A DNA stretch of 64,000 nt. Origin: Prevotella sp. E2-28. Lineage in GTDB: Bacteria; Bacteroidota; Bacteroidia; Bacteroidales; Bacteroidaceae. Position 1 is the stretch's first letter. Each line of letters begins with the position of its first letter. Where the stretch lies: positions 2,480,001-2,544,000 of the forward strand of contig NZ_CP091788.1 of the NCBI RefSeq assembly GCF_022024055.1. The letters run 5' to 3'. Positions 17,361-24,702 of the stretch are shown piece by piece. A program made the position numbers and the translations under genes. Under the pieces are notes generated by a model that was not told the origin of the DNA, ran no database searches, and was given only the letters and a program-made list of their open reading frames with translations.

Positions 17361-18096
17361 TCAGGATATCTTGAATCGTAGCGTCATCAATATTATCAGA
17401 AGGGACTACAGAGTCACGCGTATTTGATTTATCAGTAATGTCGCCATCCGTTACAGACTTATAGAACTCGTTGACCATCGGATTATTCTTAAACGCATCA
17501 GGAGCCTTACTCATAATATGTTCCACCTGTGGTACAGAAGAAGCCATCTGCACGAAGATAAAAGGAGCCAGCACGTTATCAAAGTTCTCAACTACGAAAT
17601 CAGACACCAGACTATCTTCCTGCTGAGCAATGACAGCTGCCTCGGCCGAGAGCGTCTGTTCTATCTGCATCTCTTCGATACCGTCCAGCAGCATCTGACT
17701 ATAGCGATGATCCAGTTCTACCAACTGGTTCTGCAAACGCGTGTGTTTATCCAAAAAGTCATAAAGCACATCGTTCAGCGGCGAGCCACTCACCTTCTGC
17801 TGTCCGTTATCAATGGTCACGCTGATATCTCCCTTTTCAACAACCAATGGCATCAAGCTCTGATTATCCATGAAAAGCGATGCCACTTGGACCGTATCCA
17901 ATGCACCTGAGAAGCGGAACTTACCATGCACCACCTCACAGGAATCAAGCGTTGTCAATTCCTTGTCCTTAAATACTTTCAGATAAAGCTTACTTCCATC
18001 CAGTCTAGATACAGATGACGTACCCTGTATAACATAAGAATCTGAACATGAAGCCATCAAAGCTACTGAAAGGAAAATATATAAAAAGTTCTTCAT
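17338..18096 (-). CDS. DUF4369-like lipoprotein
   Basis: A 252-residue protein with a lipoprotein signal (MKNFLYIFLSVALMASCSD, lipid-anchored Cys about residue 17). The mature part begins with a beta-rich domain of the DUF4369 type (GSKLYLKVF...LDSCEVVHGKFRFSGAL, about 34-66), found before thioredoxin-like modules in Bacteroidota. Here the thioredoxin part is absent and the C-terminal half is helical and acidic, ending in an Asp/Asn-rich tail. Family function is unknown; a cell-envelope location is likely. It is the first gene of a five-gene operon and has a promoter box just upstream. Confidence 0.75.
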   Translation of the reverse strand: MKNFLYIFLSVALMASCSDSYVIQGTSSVSRLDGSKLYLKVFKDKELTTLDSCEVVHGKFRFSGALDTVQVASLFMDNQSLMPLVVEKGDISVTIDNGQQKVSGSPLNDVLYDFLDKHTRLQNQLVELDHRYSQMLLDGIEEMQIEQTLSAEAAVIAQQEDSLVSDFVVENFDNVLAPFIFVQMASSVPQVEHIMSKAPDAFKNNPMVNEFYKSVTDGDITDKSNTRDSVVPSDNIDDATIQDILNGHENAN

Positions 18097-18117
18097 ACAC
18101 GCGTTTTCTAATTATCT

Positions 18118-18126
18118 GCAAATGTA
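18118..18126 (-). promoter_or_regulatory. -7 promoter box for the DUF4369-dihydroorotase operon
   Basis: The minus strand reads TACATTTGC, matching TAnnTTTGC, 21 bp before the start codon at 18096. It follows directly after the terminator of the upstream dnaX-ftsB operon. Confidence 0.65.
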
Positions 18127-18150
18127 CAACCTATTATTGAACTAATGAAA

Positions 18151-18181
18151 AAAATTTGCGCAATTTAAAACAATTGCGCAA
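18151..18181 (-). terminator. Rho-independent terminator of the dnaX/FtsB/membrane-protein operon
   Basis: A perfect 10-bp inverted repeat, TTGCGCAATT (18056-relative position 18156-18165) and AATTGCGCAA (18172-18181), with a 6-nt loop. On the minus strand it is followed by a run of T (TTTTTTT), the usual terminator form. Confidence 0.8.
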
Positions 18182-18185
18182 TCTT

Positions 18186-18587
18186 TTATAGTTTTTTTGC
18201 CTCTTTTTCCAGTTCGCTGCTTATTCTATAGGATGTATAGAGCTGCAAGATGGCTGCTACCAATAGCAATACAATCCAGTTGTTCTGAACATATTGCATA
18301 TACAAATAACGGTCTAAGCCAAACGTATTTCCTTGCGAAGCAAACATCAGCGCACCCGTCAACAGGAGCAGGACATCGCTGAAAACTACGACCCTGCGCA
18401 GGCGACGAATTGTGGGGTTGTTTCCTTCATAGCGCTGCAACATCTGCATACAAGCATAGCCAATAGCTCCCACGGAGTAAACATGCGGGAAGTACGGCCA
18501 TTTAAAAATCCAAGTTCCTGCCCCAGCCACCATCAGCAGGGCACTTATCATAAAGATGGCATTCTGCCATTTATTCAGTTGTTTCAT
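18186..18587 (-). CDS. Small membrane protein of unknown function
   Basis: A 133-residue protein from the start at 18587; an earlier in-frame ATG at 18623 would overlap the FtsB/DivIC-like gene by 53 bp and puts extra basic residues in front, so the later start (17-bp overlap) is preferred. Four hydrophobic segments are visible (about residues 8-25, 35-47, 71-86 and 106-122), with short loops. No catalytic motif was seen. The gene sits directly after the FtsB/DivIC-like gene and is followed by a strong terminator, so it is the last gene of that operon. A role in the envelope or in cell division is only suggested by position. Confidence 0.7.
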   Translation of the reverse strand: MKQLNKWQNAIFMISALLMVAGAGTWIFKWPYFPHVYSVGAIGYACMQMLQRYEGNNPTIRRLRRVVVFSDVLLLLTGALMFASQGNTFGLDRYLYMQYVQNNWIVLLLVAAILQLYTSYRISSELEKEAKKL

Positions 18588-18924
18588 CCTTTGCAATCTT
18601 TTCTTTATATTCGCGCTGATCATCGCTCAGCACAAAGATGTCCTCGTCATCGGTCTTCATAAAGAAGCGCTCACGAGCCACCTTCTCCATCGCCTTCGTA
18701 TTGCTTTGCAGCTGATGGATTTGGGTCTGGTCACGACGGTATTCACCTTCATAATGCTCTATTTCCTCTTTCAGTTCACTGATTCTCATCTTGTTACGGA
18801 AATGCCCCCAGATACTATTAGAGCCTACAAATCCGATGACGACAACACCAACGACGAAGACAAGCGCATATTTCACATACGATACTGCGAAGAAGGCTTT
18901 GATCATGTCTTTAATTTTCTTCAT
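18571..18924 (-). CDS. Septum formation initiator family protein (FtsB/DivIC-like)
   Basis: A 117-residue bitopic membrane protein: a cytoplasmic N-terminus, one membrane helix (YALVFVVGVVVIGFVGS, about residues 18-34), then a coiled coil (RISELKEEIEHYEGEYRRDQTQIHQLQ, about 46-72) and the conserved AMEKVARERFFMKTDDEDIFVL region (about 78-99). This is the layout of FtsB/DivIC, which join FtsL and FtsQ in the divisome. It lies 31 bp downstream of dnaX, a common arrangement in this phylum. Its 3' end overlaps the next gene by 17 bp. Confidence 0.85.
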   Translation of the reverse strand: MKKIKDMIKAFFAVSYVKYALVFVVGVVVIGFVGSNSIWGHFRNKMRISELKEEIEHYEGEYRRDQTQIHQLQSNTKAMEKVARERFFMKTDDEDIFVLSDDQREYKEKIAKDETTE

Positions 18925-18955
18925 ATATTTTCACAGGTTATTTTCTTCCAATTCT

Positions 18956-20737
18956 TTACGCCAACTCCAGGTCAAACGCCTTACGAAGTCTTTCTATGGC
19001 AGAGTTCTGACTGCTCATCAGTTCAAACTGTTCACGACGCGAGAGAATCACCTCACGTTCCTCCTGCTCTGCCACTCGAAGCGAGAGTGTTATCTCACTA
19101 TTATGAAGATAGATTTTCAGCGTCTTGAGGATGCTCCCCTTGATCTGTTCCATCTCATCTTTCGCAATCTGATTAGGCACCACCACCTCTACATCCGGCA
19201 TCTGCAGAATCACTGGATTCATATTCTTCATACGGGTAGCAATACCACTGAACTTCTGAGGCATTCTGTTACACATCGACATCCATTGCAGTTCCAATTC
19301 ATCCTGCGTGAATTCTTCATGCTCGTCATTCTGCACGTTAGCCGCATCAGGCAGAATCTGCATCTTCTGCGGCTTTCCTGCTCCTCGCAGATTCTTCCAC
19401 GTAATGCCAAGACTTGATGCCTTGATGGCAGGACGCTGAGACGCTTTTTGGGGTTGCTCAGGCGCACCAGTCATACCTGTTGCACTTGGTGTTTTAGTAC
19501 TTGTCGAATCAGCCTCTTTCTGAATCACGGGCGCAGCCGCGGCCACCTGTGGAGCCGTCTTCTGTTTGGGTTGCGCCTGTTGAATCAATTGTTTAAACAG
19601 GGATTTTAACTTTCTGGGCCTAAGCCCATTACTAGGTCCTTCATCAGGTTGCGTGAGCTGTGCTATCTCTATCAGCGTCAGCTCTACGAGCAAGCGTTTG
19701 TTGCTCGACTGGCGATAGTTGATATCACATTGGTTCATCAATCTCAGCGCACCGTAAAGGAAGCGCGTGTCAGCCCGTTGTGCCTGTTCCGTATAGCGCT
19801 GCTTGGCCTTCTCGCTCACCTCCAACAGAGGAAGAGTTTGCGGATCCTTTGCCATCAGCACATTCCTTACGTGCTTAGCCAGTCCCTGTATCAGCAAACC
19901 GCCGTCGAAGCCATTATTGATGACACTATTCAGGAGCACCATGATGTCGCTCACCTTATTCTGTATAGCCAGGTCAACGATGCGGAAGTAATTATCCGAA
20001 TCCAACACGTTCAGGTCTTCTATCACCTTCTGATAGGTAATGTTTCCCTGACAGAACGATGCAGCCTGGTCGAATATCGAGAGGGCATCACGCATACCGC
20101 CGTCAGCCTTCTCGGCAATCACGGCCAGCGCCTCGTCCTCATAGGCAATACCTTCCTTCTCAGCCACGTGCTTCAGGTGGTCAATGGTATTCTGCACCGT
20201 CATACGCTCGAAATCATAAATCTGACAGCGACTCAGAATGGTGGGCAGTATCTTATGCTTCTCTGTAGTAGCCAGGATAAAGATGACGTGTGCAGGCGGC
20301 TCCTCCAGCGTTTTCAGGAACGCATTGAAGGCGGCCGTTGACAGCATGTGCACCTCGTCAATGATAAACACCTTGTATTTTCCTACCTGCGGCGGGATGC
20401 GCGTCTGCTCCATCAGCGTCTTGATGTGCTCCACCGAGTTGTTCGAGGCGGCATCGAGTTCAAAGATATTGAGCGAGCGCTGTTCGTTGAAGCTCTTACA
20501 GCTCTCGCACTCGTTACATGCCTCGCCCTCAGCCGTAGGATTCTGGCAGTTGATGGCCTTTGCAAAGATGCGCGCGCAGGTCGTCTTTCCCACGCCTCGC
20601 GGACCGCAAAACAGATAGGCATGAGCCAGCTTGCCGCTCTTCACCGCATTCTTCAGCGTCGTGGTCAGAGCCAACTGCCCCACCACCGTGTCGAACGACA
20701 TCGGCCTATATTTTCTTGCCGAAACAATATACTCCAT
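18956..20737 (-). CDS. dnaX: DNA polymerase III subunit gamma/tau
   Basis: A 593-residue clamp-loader ATPase. The start at 20737 (MEYIVSARKYRPMSFDTVVG) is chosen because the family begins this way and a promoter box lies upstream of it; a longer frame back to 20824 would run through the promoter. Seen in order are Walker A GPRGVGKTT (about residues 45-53), a four-Cys zinc module (CxxxxxxxxxCxxCxxC, about 63-78), Walker B DEVHML and the sensor region LKTLEEPP (about 120-140), and LSRCQ (about 163-167). The C-terminal third (about 360-593) is the less conserved tau part. It is the first gene of an operon with the FtsB/DivIC-like gene. Confidence 0.96.
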   Translation of the reverse strand: MEYIVSARKYRPMSFDTVVGQLALTTTLKNAVKSGKLAHAYLFCGPRGVGKTTCARIFAKAINCQNPTAEGEACNECESCKSFNEQRSLNIFELDAASNNSVEHIKTLMEQTRIPPQVGKYKVFIIDEVHMLSTAAFNAFLKTLEEPPAHVIFILATTEKHKILPTILSRCQIYDFERMTVQNTIDHLKHVAEKEGIAYEDEALAVIAEKADGGMRDALSIFDQAASFCQGNITYQKVIEDLNVLDSDNYFRIVDLAIQNKVSDIMVLLNSVINNGFDGGLLIQGLAKHVRNVLMAKDPQTLPLLEVSEKAKQRYTEQAQRADTRFLYGALRLMNQCDINYRQSSNKRLLVELTLIEIAQLTQPDEGPSNGLRPRKLKSLFKQLIQQAQPKQKTAPQVAAAAPVIQKEADSTSTKTPSATGMTGAPEQPQKASQRPAIKASSLGITWKNLRGAGKPQKMQILPDAANVQNDEHEEFTQDELELQWMSMCNRMPQKFSGIATRMKNMNPVILQMPDVEVVVPNQIAKDEMEQIKGSILKTLKIYLHNSEITLSLRVAEQEEREVILSRREQFELMSSQNSAIERLRKAFDLELA

Positions 20738-20759
20738 TTCCTTGTTTTTGGTTTTGCTT

Positions 20760-20792
20760 GCAAAGGTACGAATAAGCGAGCAAAAAACCAAA
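20760..20792 (-). promoter_or_regulatory. -33/-7 promoter of dnaX
   Basis: On the minus strand, TTTG (20792-20789) and TACCTTTGC (20768-20760) are 20 bp apart, the Bacteroidota spacing. The ATG at 20737 follows 22 bp later. Confidence 0.78.
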
Positions 20793-20802
20793 TTTAAGGT
20801 AC

Positions 20803-20846
20803 AAAAAAAAATCCCGATAGCCACAATGGTTATCAGGACTTTTTTA
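20803..20846 (-). terminator. Rho-independent terminator after the TRL-like gene
   Basis: On the minus strand, TCCTGATAACC pairs with GGCTATCGGGA through a 5-nt loop (two G-U pairs) and is followed by nine T. It separates the TRL-like gene from dnaX. Confidence 0.8.
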
Positions 20847-20860
20847 TTGTTTATCCTTTT

Positions 20861-21157
20861 TTACTCACCGTAAACACGAGTGGTATGCTTGATAACCAGA
20901 CCCATAAGGATGCTCTGGTCAATATACTCCACCTGAGAAACCTTGGTAATACCGCCATTCTTGGCAGCTTCCTTAATGTTGTTCTGCTCGCCCTGAGAAG
21001 ACCACAGACCCAGATATATATTTGAGGTTGCCTCACCAACTTTCTGGCCGATAGCACCCTTTTCAGCAATAGCGGCACCAGAGTTAATTGTTGCACAACT
21101 GCACAGGAAACTTGCAACGAGCGCTGCAGAAGCAGCAAAAGTTAAGATCTTTTTCAT
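20861..21157 (-). CDS. TRL-like family lipoprotein
   Basis: A 98-residue lipoprotein with signal MKKILTFAASAALVASFLCSCAT; the likely lipidated Cys is residue 19 or 21. The mature part contains GAIGQKVGEATSNIYLGLW (about 34-52) and AAKNGGITKVSQVEYID (about 63-80), the two conserved stretches of the TRL-like family of small bacterial surface or periplasmic proteins. Their function is not established. The gene stands alone with its own terminator. No clear -7 box was found just upstream on the minus strand. Confidence 0.75.
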   Translation of the reverse strand: MKKILTFAASAALVASFLCSCATINSGAAIAEKGAIGQKVGEATSNIYLGLWSSQGEQNNIKEAAKNGGITKVSQVEYIDQSILMGLVIKHTTRVYGE

Positions 21158-21318
21158 TGTTCTTTAGGTTTTATGAGTTAATAAAATAAGTGGTAGCCCT
21201 TGTTCATGCATTCTTGACGCATAGGATTTGGGCTCTTTTTCGTCTGCAAAGATATACTTTTTCCTCGTGTTGTCCAAAATTTACAAAGAAAAAATGATTC
21301 CAAAAGAAGAATTATTGC

Positions 21319-21347
21319 TACATTTGCACCGTTATTAATATTTTTGC
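21319..21347 (+). promoter_or_regulatory. Two -7 promoter boxes for the C1 peptidase gene
   Basis: TACATTTGC at 21319-21327 and TATTTTTGC at 21339-21347 both fit TAnnTTTGC and are 20 bp apart. Either could start transcription ahead of the ATG at 21368; the first would leave a ~40-nt leader. Confidence 0.55.
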
Positions 21348-21367
21348 AAAAAAAAGAATAATCAGAT

Positions 21368-22465
21368 ATGAAACATTTTCTCTGCCTCATGGCAATGATG
21401 AGCGTGCTGACCGTTTCAGCACAAGAGCACTTACAGAAGAAAGCGTTGGCCACGGATGCCAAAAAGACTTTTACCGTTGCGAAGGAGAACCCCATTACCA
21501 GCGTAAAGAACCAGCACCGCAGCGGTACATGTTGGGCTTACGCCACGGTGGGCTATTTCGAGAGCGAGATTCTGCGTATGACGGGAAAGACCTACGACCT
21601 CTGCGAGATGTTTGCCGTGAGCAAAGACTATATGGACTGCGCCACGCACTATGTCCGTATGCACGGCTACAGCCAGATTTCAGAAGGTGGCTCGTGCGAC
21701 GATGTGCTGGATGTCATACGTCACCACGGCATCTGTCCTGAAGAGGCCATGCCGGCACCTGGCTCCCTCGTGGGCGACTCACTGGCCAACTTCGACGTCT
21801 TCTTCCCCGAGTTGGAGCGTATGGTGAGTAGCTTTGTCAAGAAGGATGCGAAGGCACCTACACAGCATTGGCAAGACAGCGCTCAGGCCGTTATCGAGAA
21901 ATACGTAGGCCGCTGTCCTGATACGTTCATCTATGAGGGAAAGACCTACACGCCGCAGTCATTTGCTGCAACCCTTGGGCTCAACCTCGACGACTATGTG
22001 AGCCTTACCAGCTACACCCACCACCCGTTTAACCAGTGGTTCGTCATCGAGGCACCTTACAAATGGCGTCTGAAGCCCAGTTACAACATCCCCATTGAGC
22101 AGCTCATGAACGTGCTCGACCGTGCTTTGGACGCTGGCTATACAGTAGCCTGGGGCGGCGATGTAACGGGTAATTTCACTCGCACTGGTCTGGCCATGCT
22201 GCCAGACGACATCACGCCTACCCAGCAGATGCGCCAAGAGCAATGGGACGACTGGCGGATGACCTACGACCACGTGATGGTGATCTACGGCAAGGCCACC
22301 GACGAGCAGGGCAAGCCTTACTACATGGTAAAGAACTCATGGGGAAAGAGCGGGCAGTACAAAGGCATCTGGTACATGTCGCGCGACTTCATCATGCTAA
22401 ACACCACCTACCTGTTCCTCAATCGTCATGCCCTGCCTAAAGCCTTACGCAAGGCTGTCAAATAG
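21368..22465 (+). CDS. Secreted C1-family cysteine peptidase (aminopeptidase C/bleomycin hydrolase type)
   Basis: A 365-residue papain-fold peptidase with a Sec signal (MKHFLCLMAMMSVLTVSAQE, cleavage after about residue 19). The catalytic Cys is in SGTCWAYATVGYFES (about 54-68), the His in YDHVMVIYGKA (about 301-311) and the Asn in VKNSWGKSGQYKG (about 324-336). This order matches bleomycin-hydrolase-type peptidases, though the bacterial cytosolic forms are longer. A periplasmic or surface location is likely. No operon partner is seen; the flanks are a promoter pair and a long noncoding region. Confidence 0.88.
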   Translation: MKHFLCLMAMMSVLTVSAQEHLQKKALATDAKKTFTVAKENPITSVKNQHRSGTCWAYATVGYFESEILRMTGKTYDLCEMFAVSKDYMDCATHYVRMHGYSQISEGGSCDDVLDVIRHHGICPEEAMPAPGSLVGDSLANFDVFFPELERMVSSFVKKDAKAPTQHWQDSAQAVIEKYVGRCPDTFIYEGKTYTPQSFAATLGLNLDDYVSLTSYTHHPFNQWFVIEAPYKWRLKPSYNIPIEQLMNVLDRALDAGYTVAWGGDVTGNFTRTGLAMLPDDITPTQQMRQEQWDDWRMTYDHVMVIYGKATDEQGKPYYMVKNSWGKSGQYKGIWYMSRDFIMLNTTYLFLNRHALPKALRKAVK

Positions 22466-22682
22466 GACATCGGCTTCCTCCTACAGCACGCACATTATAA
22501 TGTCATCTCAGATTAAGAGACTCAAAACGAATCAAGTGCCTGTAACCTTGATCCTCAGTATTATCAGGACAAGGGTTGGGTAGTAAAAGCAGATTGTTAA
22601 TTATATTCGTTTTGGGGTTCACCATCACCATAAATGATTCATTTTCTGTGTGTTTTGGTGAAACCCATTTTTTAGGCTTCTG

Positions 22683-22832
22683 AACTTGGTAAGTTTAAGA
22701 CTGCAACTCGGCGAGTTTGACATCGTAACTCGGTAAGTTGAAGGTGCTAACTCTATGACTTATGATTATAACTCTTAGACTTATGAACGTAACTCTTAGA
22801 CTTATTATTCTAACTCTAAGGTTTATTATAAT
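22683..22832. repeat. Degenerate tandem repeat array, seven 21-22-bp units
   Basis: Units start with AACT at 22683, 22705, 22727, 22749, 22770, 22791 and 22812. The first three (22 bp) carry a palindromic core: AACTT-ggt-AAGTT, AACTC-ggc-GAGTT and AACT-cggta-AGTT. The last four (21 bp) are AT-rich, with core AACTC...ACTTA. There are no unique spacers, so this is not CRISPR. About two helical turns per unit would put successive units on one face of the DNA. Confidence 0.85.
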
Positions 22833-23071
22833 ATTAGCACGCAAAAATAAAGTTTCACCATATCTTTTTGACGCTCACACATTTGTAGAGAATGTGAAAC
22901 ACATTTAAAAAGGTTTTCATTTTTTGTGATTACTACATCAAAAGGGTTAAGAAAAGATTCTTGAGATAAAACTAATGATTTATTTGACATGTGATATGAC
23001 TCAAACAGAATCTGTAACTATGATTTCCGCCTATTATCCGTAGTACAGTCTAACCCATTCTATAGCACAAT

Positions 23072-23105
23072 AATCCCCGACATCCGCAAGCAGACATCGG
23101 GGATT
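23072..23105 (+). terminator. Terminator-like hairpin in the noncoding region
   Basis: AATCCCCGA (23072-23080) and TCGGGGATT (23097-23105) form a 9-bp stem with a 16-nt loop, followed by CATTTTTAAC. The gene it would terminate is not apparent. Confidence 0.5.
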
Positions 23106-23124
23106 CATTTTTAACACATTGTCT

Positions 23125-23220
23125 TTTCCTGATTTTGGTTGACAGTTTATTGCTTTTTTCCTGATGTAGTTGACAGTCGATTTCCTGAATTAGTTGACAA
23201 TTTACTAGAAACGTTGACAC
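23125..23220. repeat. Dispersed direct repeats with CCTGA...GTTGACA cores (four copies)
   Basis: TTTCCTGA recurs at 23125, 23157 and 23181, each followed after a short gap by GTTGACA at 23138, 23169 and 23193; a fourth, weaker copy has GTTGACA at 23213. The unit spacing is 32, 24 and about 20 bp. It lies directly upstream of the smalltalk ORF. TTGACA looks like a sigma-70 -35 box but has no matching -10. Confidence 0.7.
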
Positions 23221-23264
23221 CTTTACTGAAAATGAAACATTAAACATTAAAATTCTAAACTACC

Positions 23265-23363
23265 ATGAAAGACAAGAAAGACGTTTGGAAGTTCGTACTT
23301 CAAACTGCGATTAGCATCCTATCCGCTATCGCTACCGCACTCGGTGTAACCAGCTGCATGTAA
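23265..23363 (+). CDS. Smalltalk protein (short ORF)
   Basis: A 32-codon ORF with a charged start (MKDKKDVWKFVLQT), a hydrophobic helix (AISILSAIATALG) and a VTSC end, the pattern of the Bacteroidota 'smalltalk' family whose function is unknown. The Cys near the end (residue 31) recalls a lipobox at the end of a very short signal-like peptide. It is followed by a strong terminator at 23380-23410. In many relatives the gene sits beside DNA-binding protein genes; here it stands alone with repeats upstream. Family recognition rests on the visible pattern only. Confidence 0.8.
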   Translation: MKDKKDVWKFVLQTAISILSAIATALGVTSCM

Positions 23364-23379
23364 AGGTAAAAAGGTAAAA

Positions 23380-23410
23380 AAAAGGCGCTCGAAGTGATTC
23401 GGCGCCTTTT
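23380..23410. terminator. Bidirectional terminator between smalltalk and asnA
   Basis: AAAAGGCGC (23380-23388) and GCGCCTTTT (23402-23410) form a 9-bp stem with A-runs and T-runs outside, so it can stop both the + strand smalltalk transcript and the minus-strand asnA transcript. Confidence 0.85.
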
Positions 23411-23428
23411 ATTTTGGACTCGCTATTT

Positions 23429-24466
23429 TTAAATCAGGGGCATTCCCATTTCCTTGCATTCCTTACGCATGTCATCAGGCCAGATTGATGCCTGAATCTC
23501 GCCGATATGAGCCTTGTGGAGCAGCACCATGCAGAGACGGCTCTGACCAATACCACCACCTATGCTCAAAGGCAGTTTATCGTTCAGCAGCTGCTGATGG
23601 AAATAGAGTTTTTCACGCTCCTGCTTACCCTCAATCTCCAACTGGCGCAACAGGCTCTCCTTATCTACGCGGATACCCATAGACGAGAGTTCGAATGAGC
23701 GACCCAAAACAGGATACCAGATAAGGATATCACCATTCAGGCCCTTACGTCCGTCCTCAGCCACAGTGCTCCAGTCATCATAGTCAGGAGCGCGACCGTC
23801 GTGCTTCTCGCCATTAGCCAGTTTGCCGCCGATACCAATCAAAAATACGGCGCCATATTTCTCACAGATAGCATCCTCACGCTCTTTTGGCGTCTTGTCG
23901 GGGTACATCTGAAGCAGTTCTTCTGCATGAACAAAATGAATCTTCTCTGGCAGGAAAGGCTTAATCTGCGGATAACTCTCGCAAACCAAGTATTCCGTAC
24001 GACGGATAGCCGCATAGATGCGCTCTACGATATTCTTCAGGAATGCCAAGGTGCGATCCTCCTTGCGGATGCTGGCCTCCCAGTCCCACTGATCCACATA
24101 GAGTGAATGGAGGTTATCCAGTTCCTCGTCAGCGCGGATAGCGTTCATATCGGTATAGATACCGTAACCAGGTTCTATCTCGTATTCTGCCAACGTCAGG
24201 CGTTTCCATTTGGCCAGTGAATGAACCACCTCTGCGCGTGCATCACCCAAATCCTTAATGGGGAAAGTCACGGCACGCTCCACACCGTTCAAATCGTCAT
24301 TGATACCCAGTCCCTTTAACACAAAGAGAGGGGCTGTAACACGACGAAGGCGCAACTCCGTAGAGAGGTTCTGCTGGAAAAATTCCTTAATCAACTTGAT
24401 TCCCTGCTCCGTCTGACGCATATCGAGCAGGCGCTGGTAGTCTATGGGTTTAATTACTTGACTCAT
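23429..24466 (-). CDS. asnA: Aspartate--ammonia ligase
   Basis: A 345-residue ammonia-dependent asparagine synthetase of the class II aminoacyl-tRNA synthetase-like fold; it makes asparagine from aspartate, ammonia and ATP. Recognised stretches are LRRVTAPLFVLKGLGINDDL (about residues 40-59), NGVERAVTF, HSLAKWKRLTL (about 82-92), and the C-terminal SIGGGIGQSRLCMVLL (about 302-317), which is the class II motif 3-like segment. The length fits the family (about 330-345). It is a single-gene unit with a promoter box at 24487-24495 and a terminator after it. Confidence 0.96.
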   Translation of the reverse strand: MSQVIKPIDYQRLLDMRQTEQGIKLIKEFFQQNLSTELRLRRVTAPLFVLKGLGINDDLNGVERAVTFPIKDLGDARAEVVHSLAKWKRLTLAEYEIEPGYGIYTDMNAIRADEELDNLHSLYVDQWDWEASIRKEDRTLAFLKNIVERIYAAIRRTEYLVCESYPQIKPFLPEKIHFVHAEELLQMYPDKTPKEREDAICEKYGAVFLIGIGGKLANGEKHDGRAPDYDDWSTVAEDGRKGLNGDILIWYPVLGRSFELSSMGIRVDKESLLRQLEIEGKQEREKLYFHQQLLNDKLPLSIGGGIGQSRLCMVLLHKAHIGEIQASIWPDDMRKECKEMGMPLI

Positions 24467-24486
24467 GATAATTCAGAATTTTGGGT

Positions 24487-24495
24487 GCAAAGGTA
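24487..24495 (-). promoter_or_regulatory. -7 promoter box of asnA
   Basis: The minus strand reads TACCTTTGC, 20 bp before the asnA start at 24466. Confidence 0.72.
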
Positions 24496-24654
24496 ACAAT
24501 TAAATATTAAATTGCAAATTTTTACGCCACAAAACTTTTCAAAAAGTAAGATTAATATGATATTTTGTGACTTTTTGAAACAAACAAAAGATATGATACA
24601 AAATAATTTCGTATTAAATAATGTATAAATGACACACTATTTGTTTTTTTTTCG

Positions 24655-24663
24655 TAATTTTGC
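24655..24663 (+). promoter_or_regulatory. -7 promoter box of the PL11 gene
   Basis: TAATTTTGC, matching TAnnTTTGC, 39 bp before the ATG at 24703. No good -33 TTTG is at the usual distance (one at 24640 is only 11 bp away), so it may need an activator. Confidence 0.6.
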
Positions 24664-24702
24664 ACCCAAATTAGAAAACTAACTAAAAACTATAAGAAAA
24701 CA

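Larger units (their letters stand above)
22466..23264. other. ~800-bp noncoding region with several repeat arrays
   Basis: No convincing gene was seen on either strand. From left to right it holds a broken inverted pair GGGGTTCACC (22614-22623) and GGTGAAACCC (22657-22666); a seven-unit 21-22-bp array at 22683-22832; a GTTTCACCAT copy near 22850; a terminator-like hairpin at 23072-23105; direct repeats carrying CCTGA and GTTGACA at 23125-23220; and two ACATTAA heptamers just before the smalltalk ORF. Confidence 0.6.

Noticed and set aside
20738..20824. Longer N-terminus for dnaX
   Set aside because: It crosses the -33/-7 promoter; the family starts with the MEYIVSARKYRP-type sequence at 20737.
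22683..22832. CRISPR array
   Set aside because: Units are contiguous and degenerate, with no unique spacers of similar length, and no cas gene is in the window.
23138..23220. Sigma-70 type promoters at the TTGACA copies
   Set aside because: No TATAAT-like -10 follows at 16-18 bp, and genes in this window use the TTTG/TAnnTTTG promoter type.
23050..23247. A 65-codon minus-strand frame in the repeat-rich region
   Set aside because: It is built from the CCTGA/GTTGACA repeats read backwards and overlaps a terminator-like hairpin; no domain is visible.
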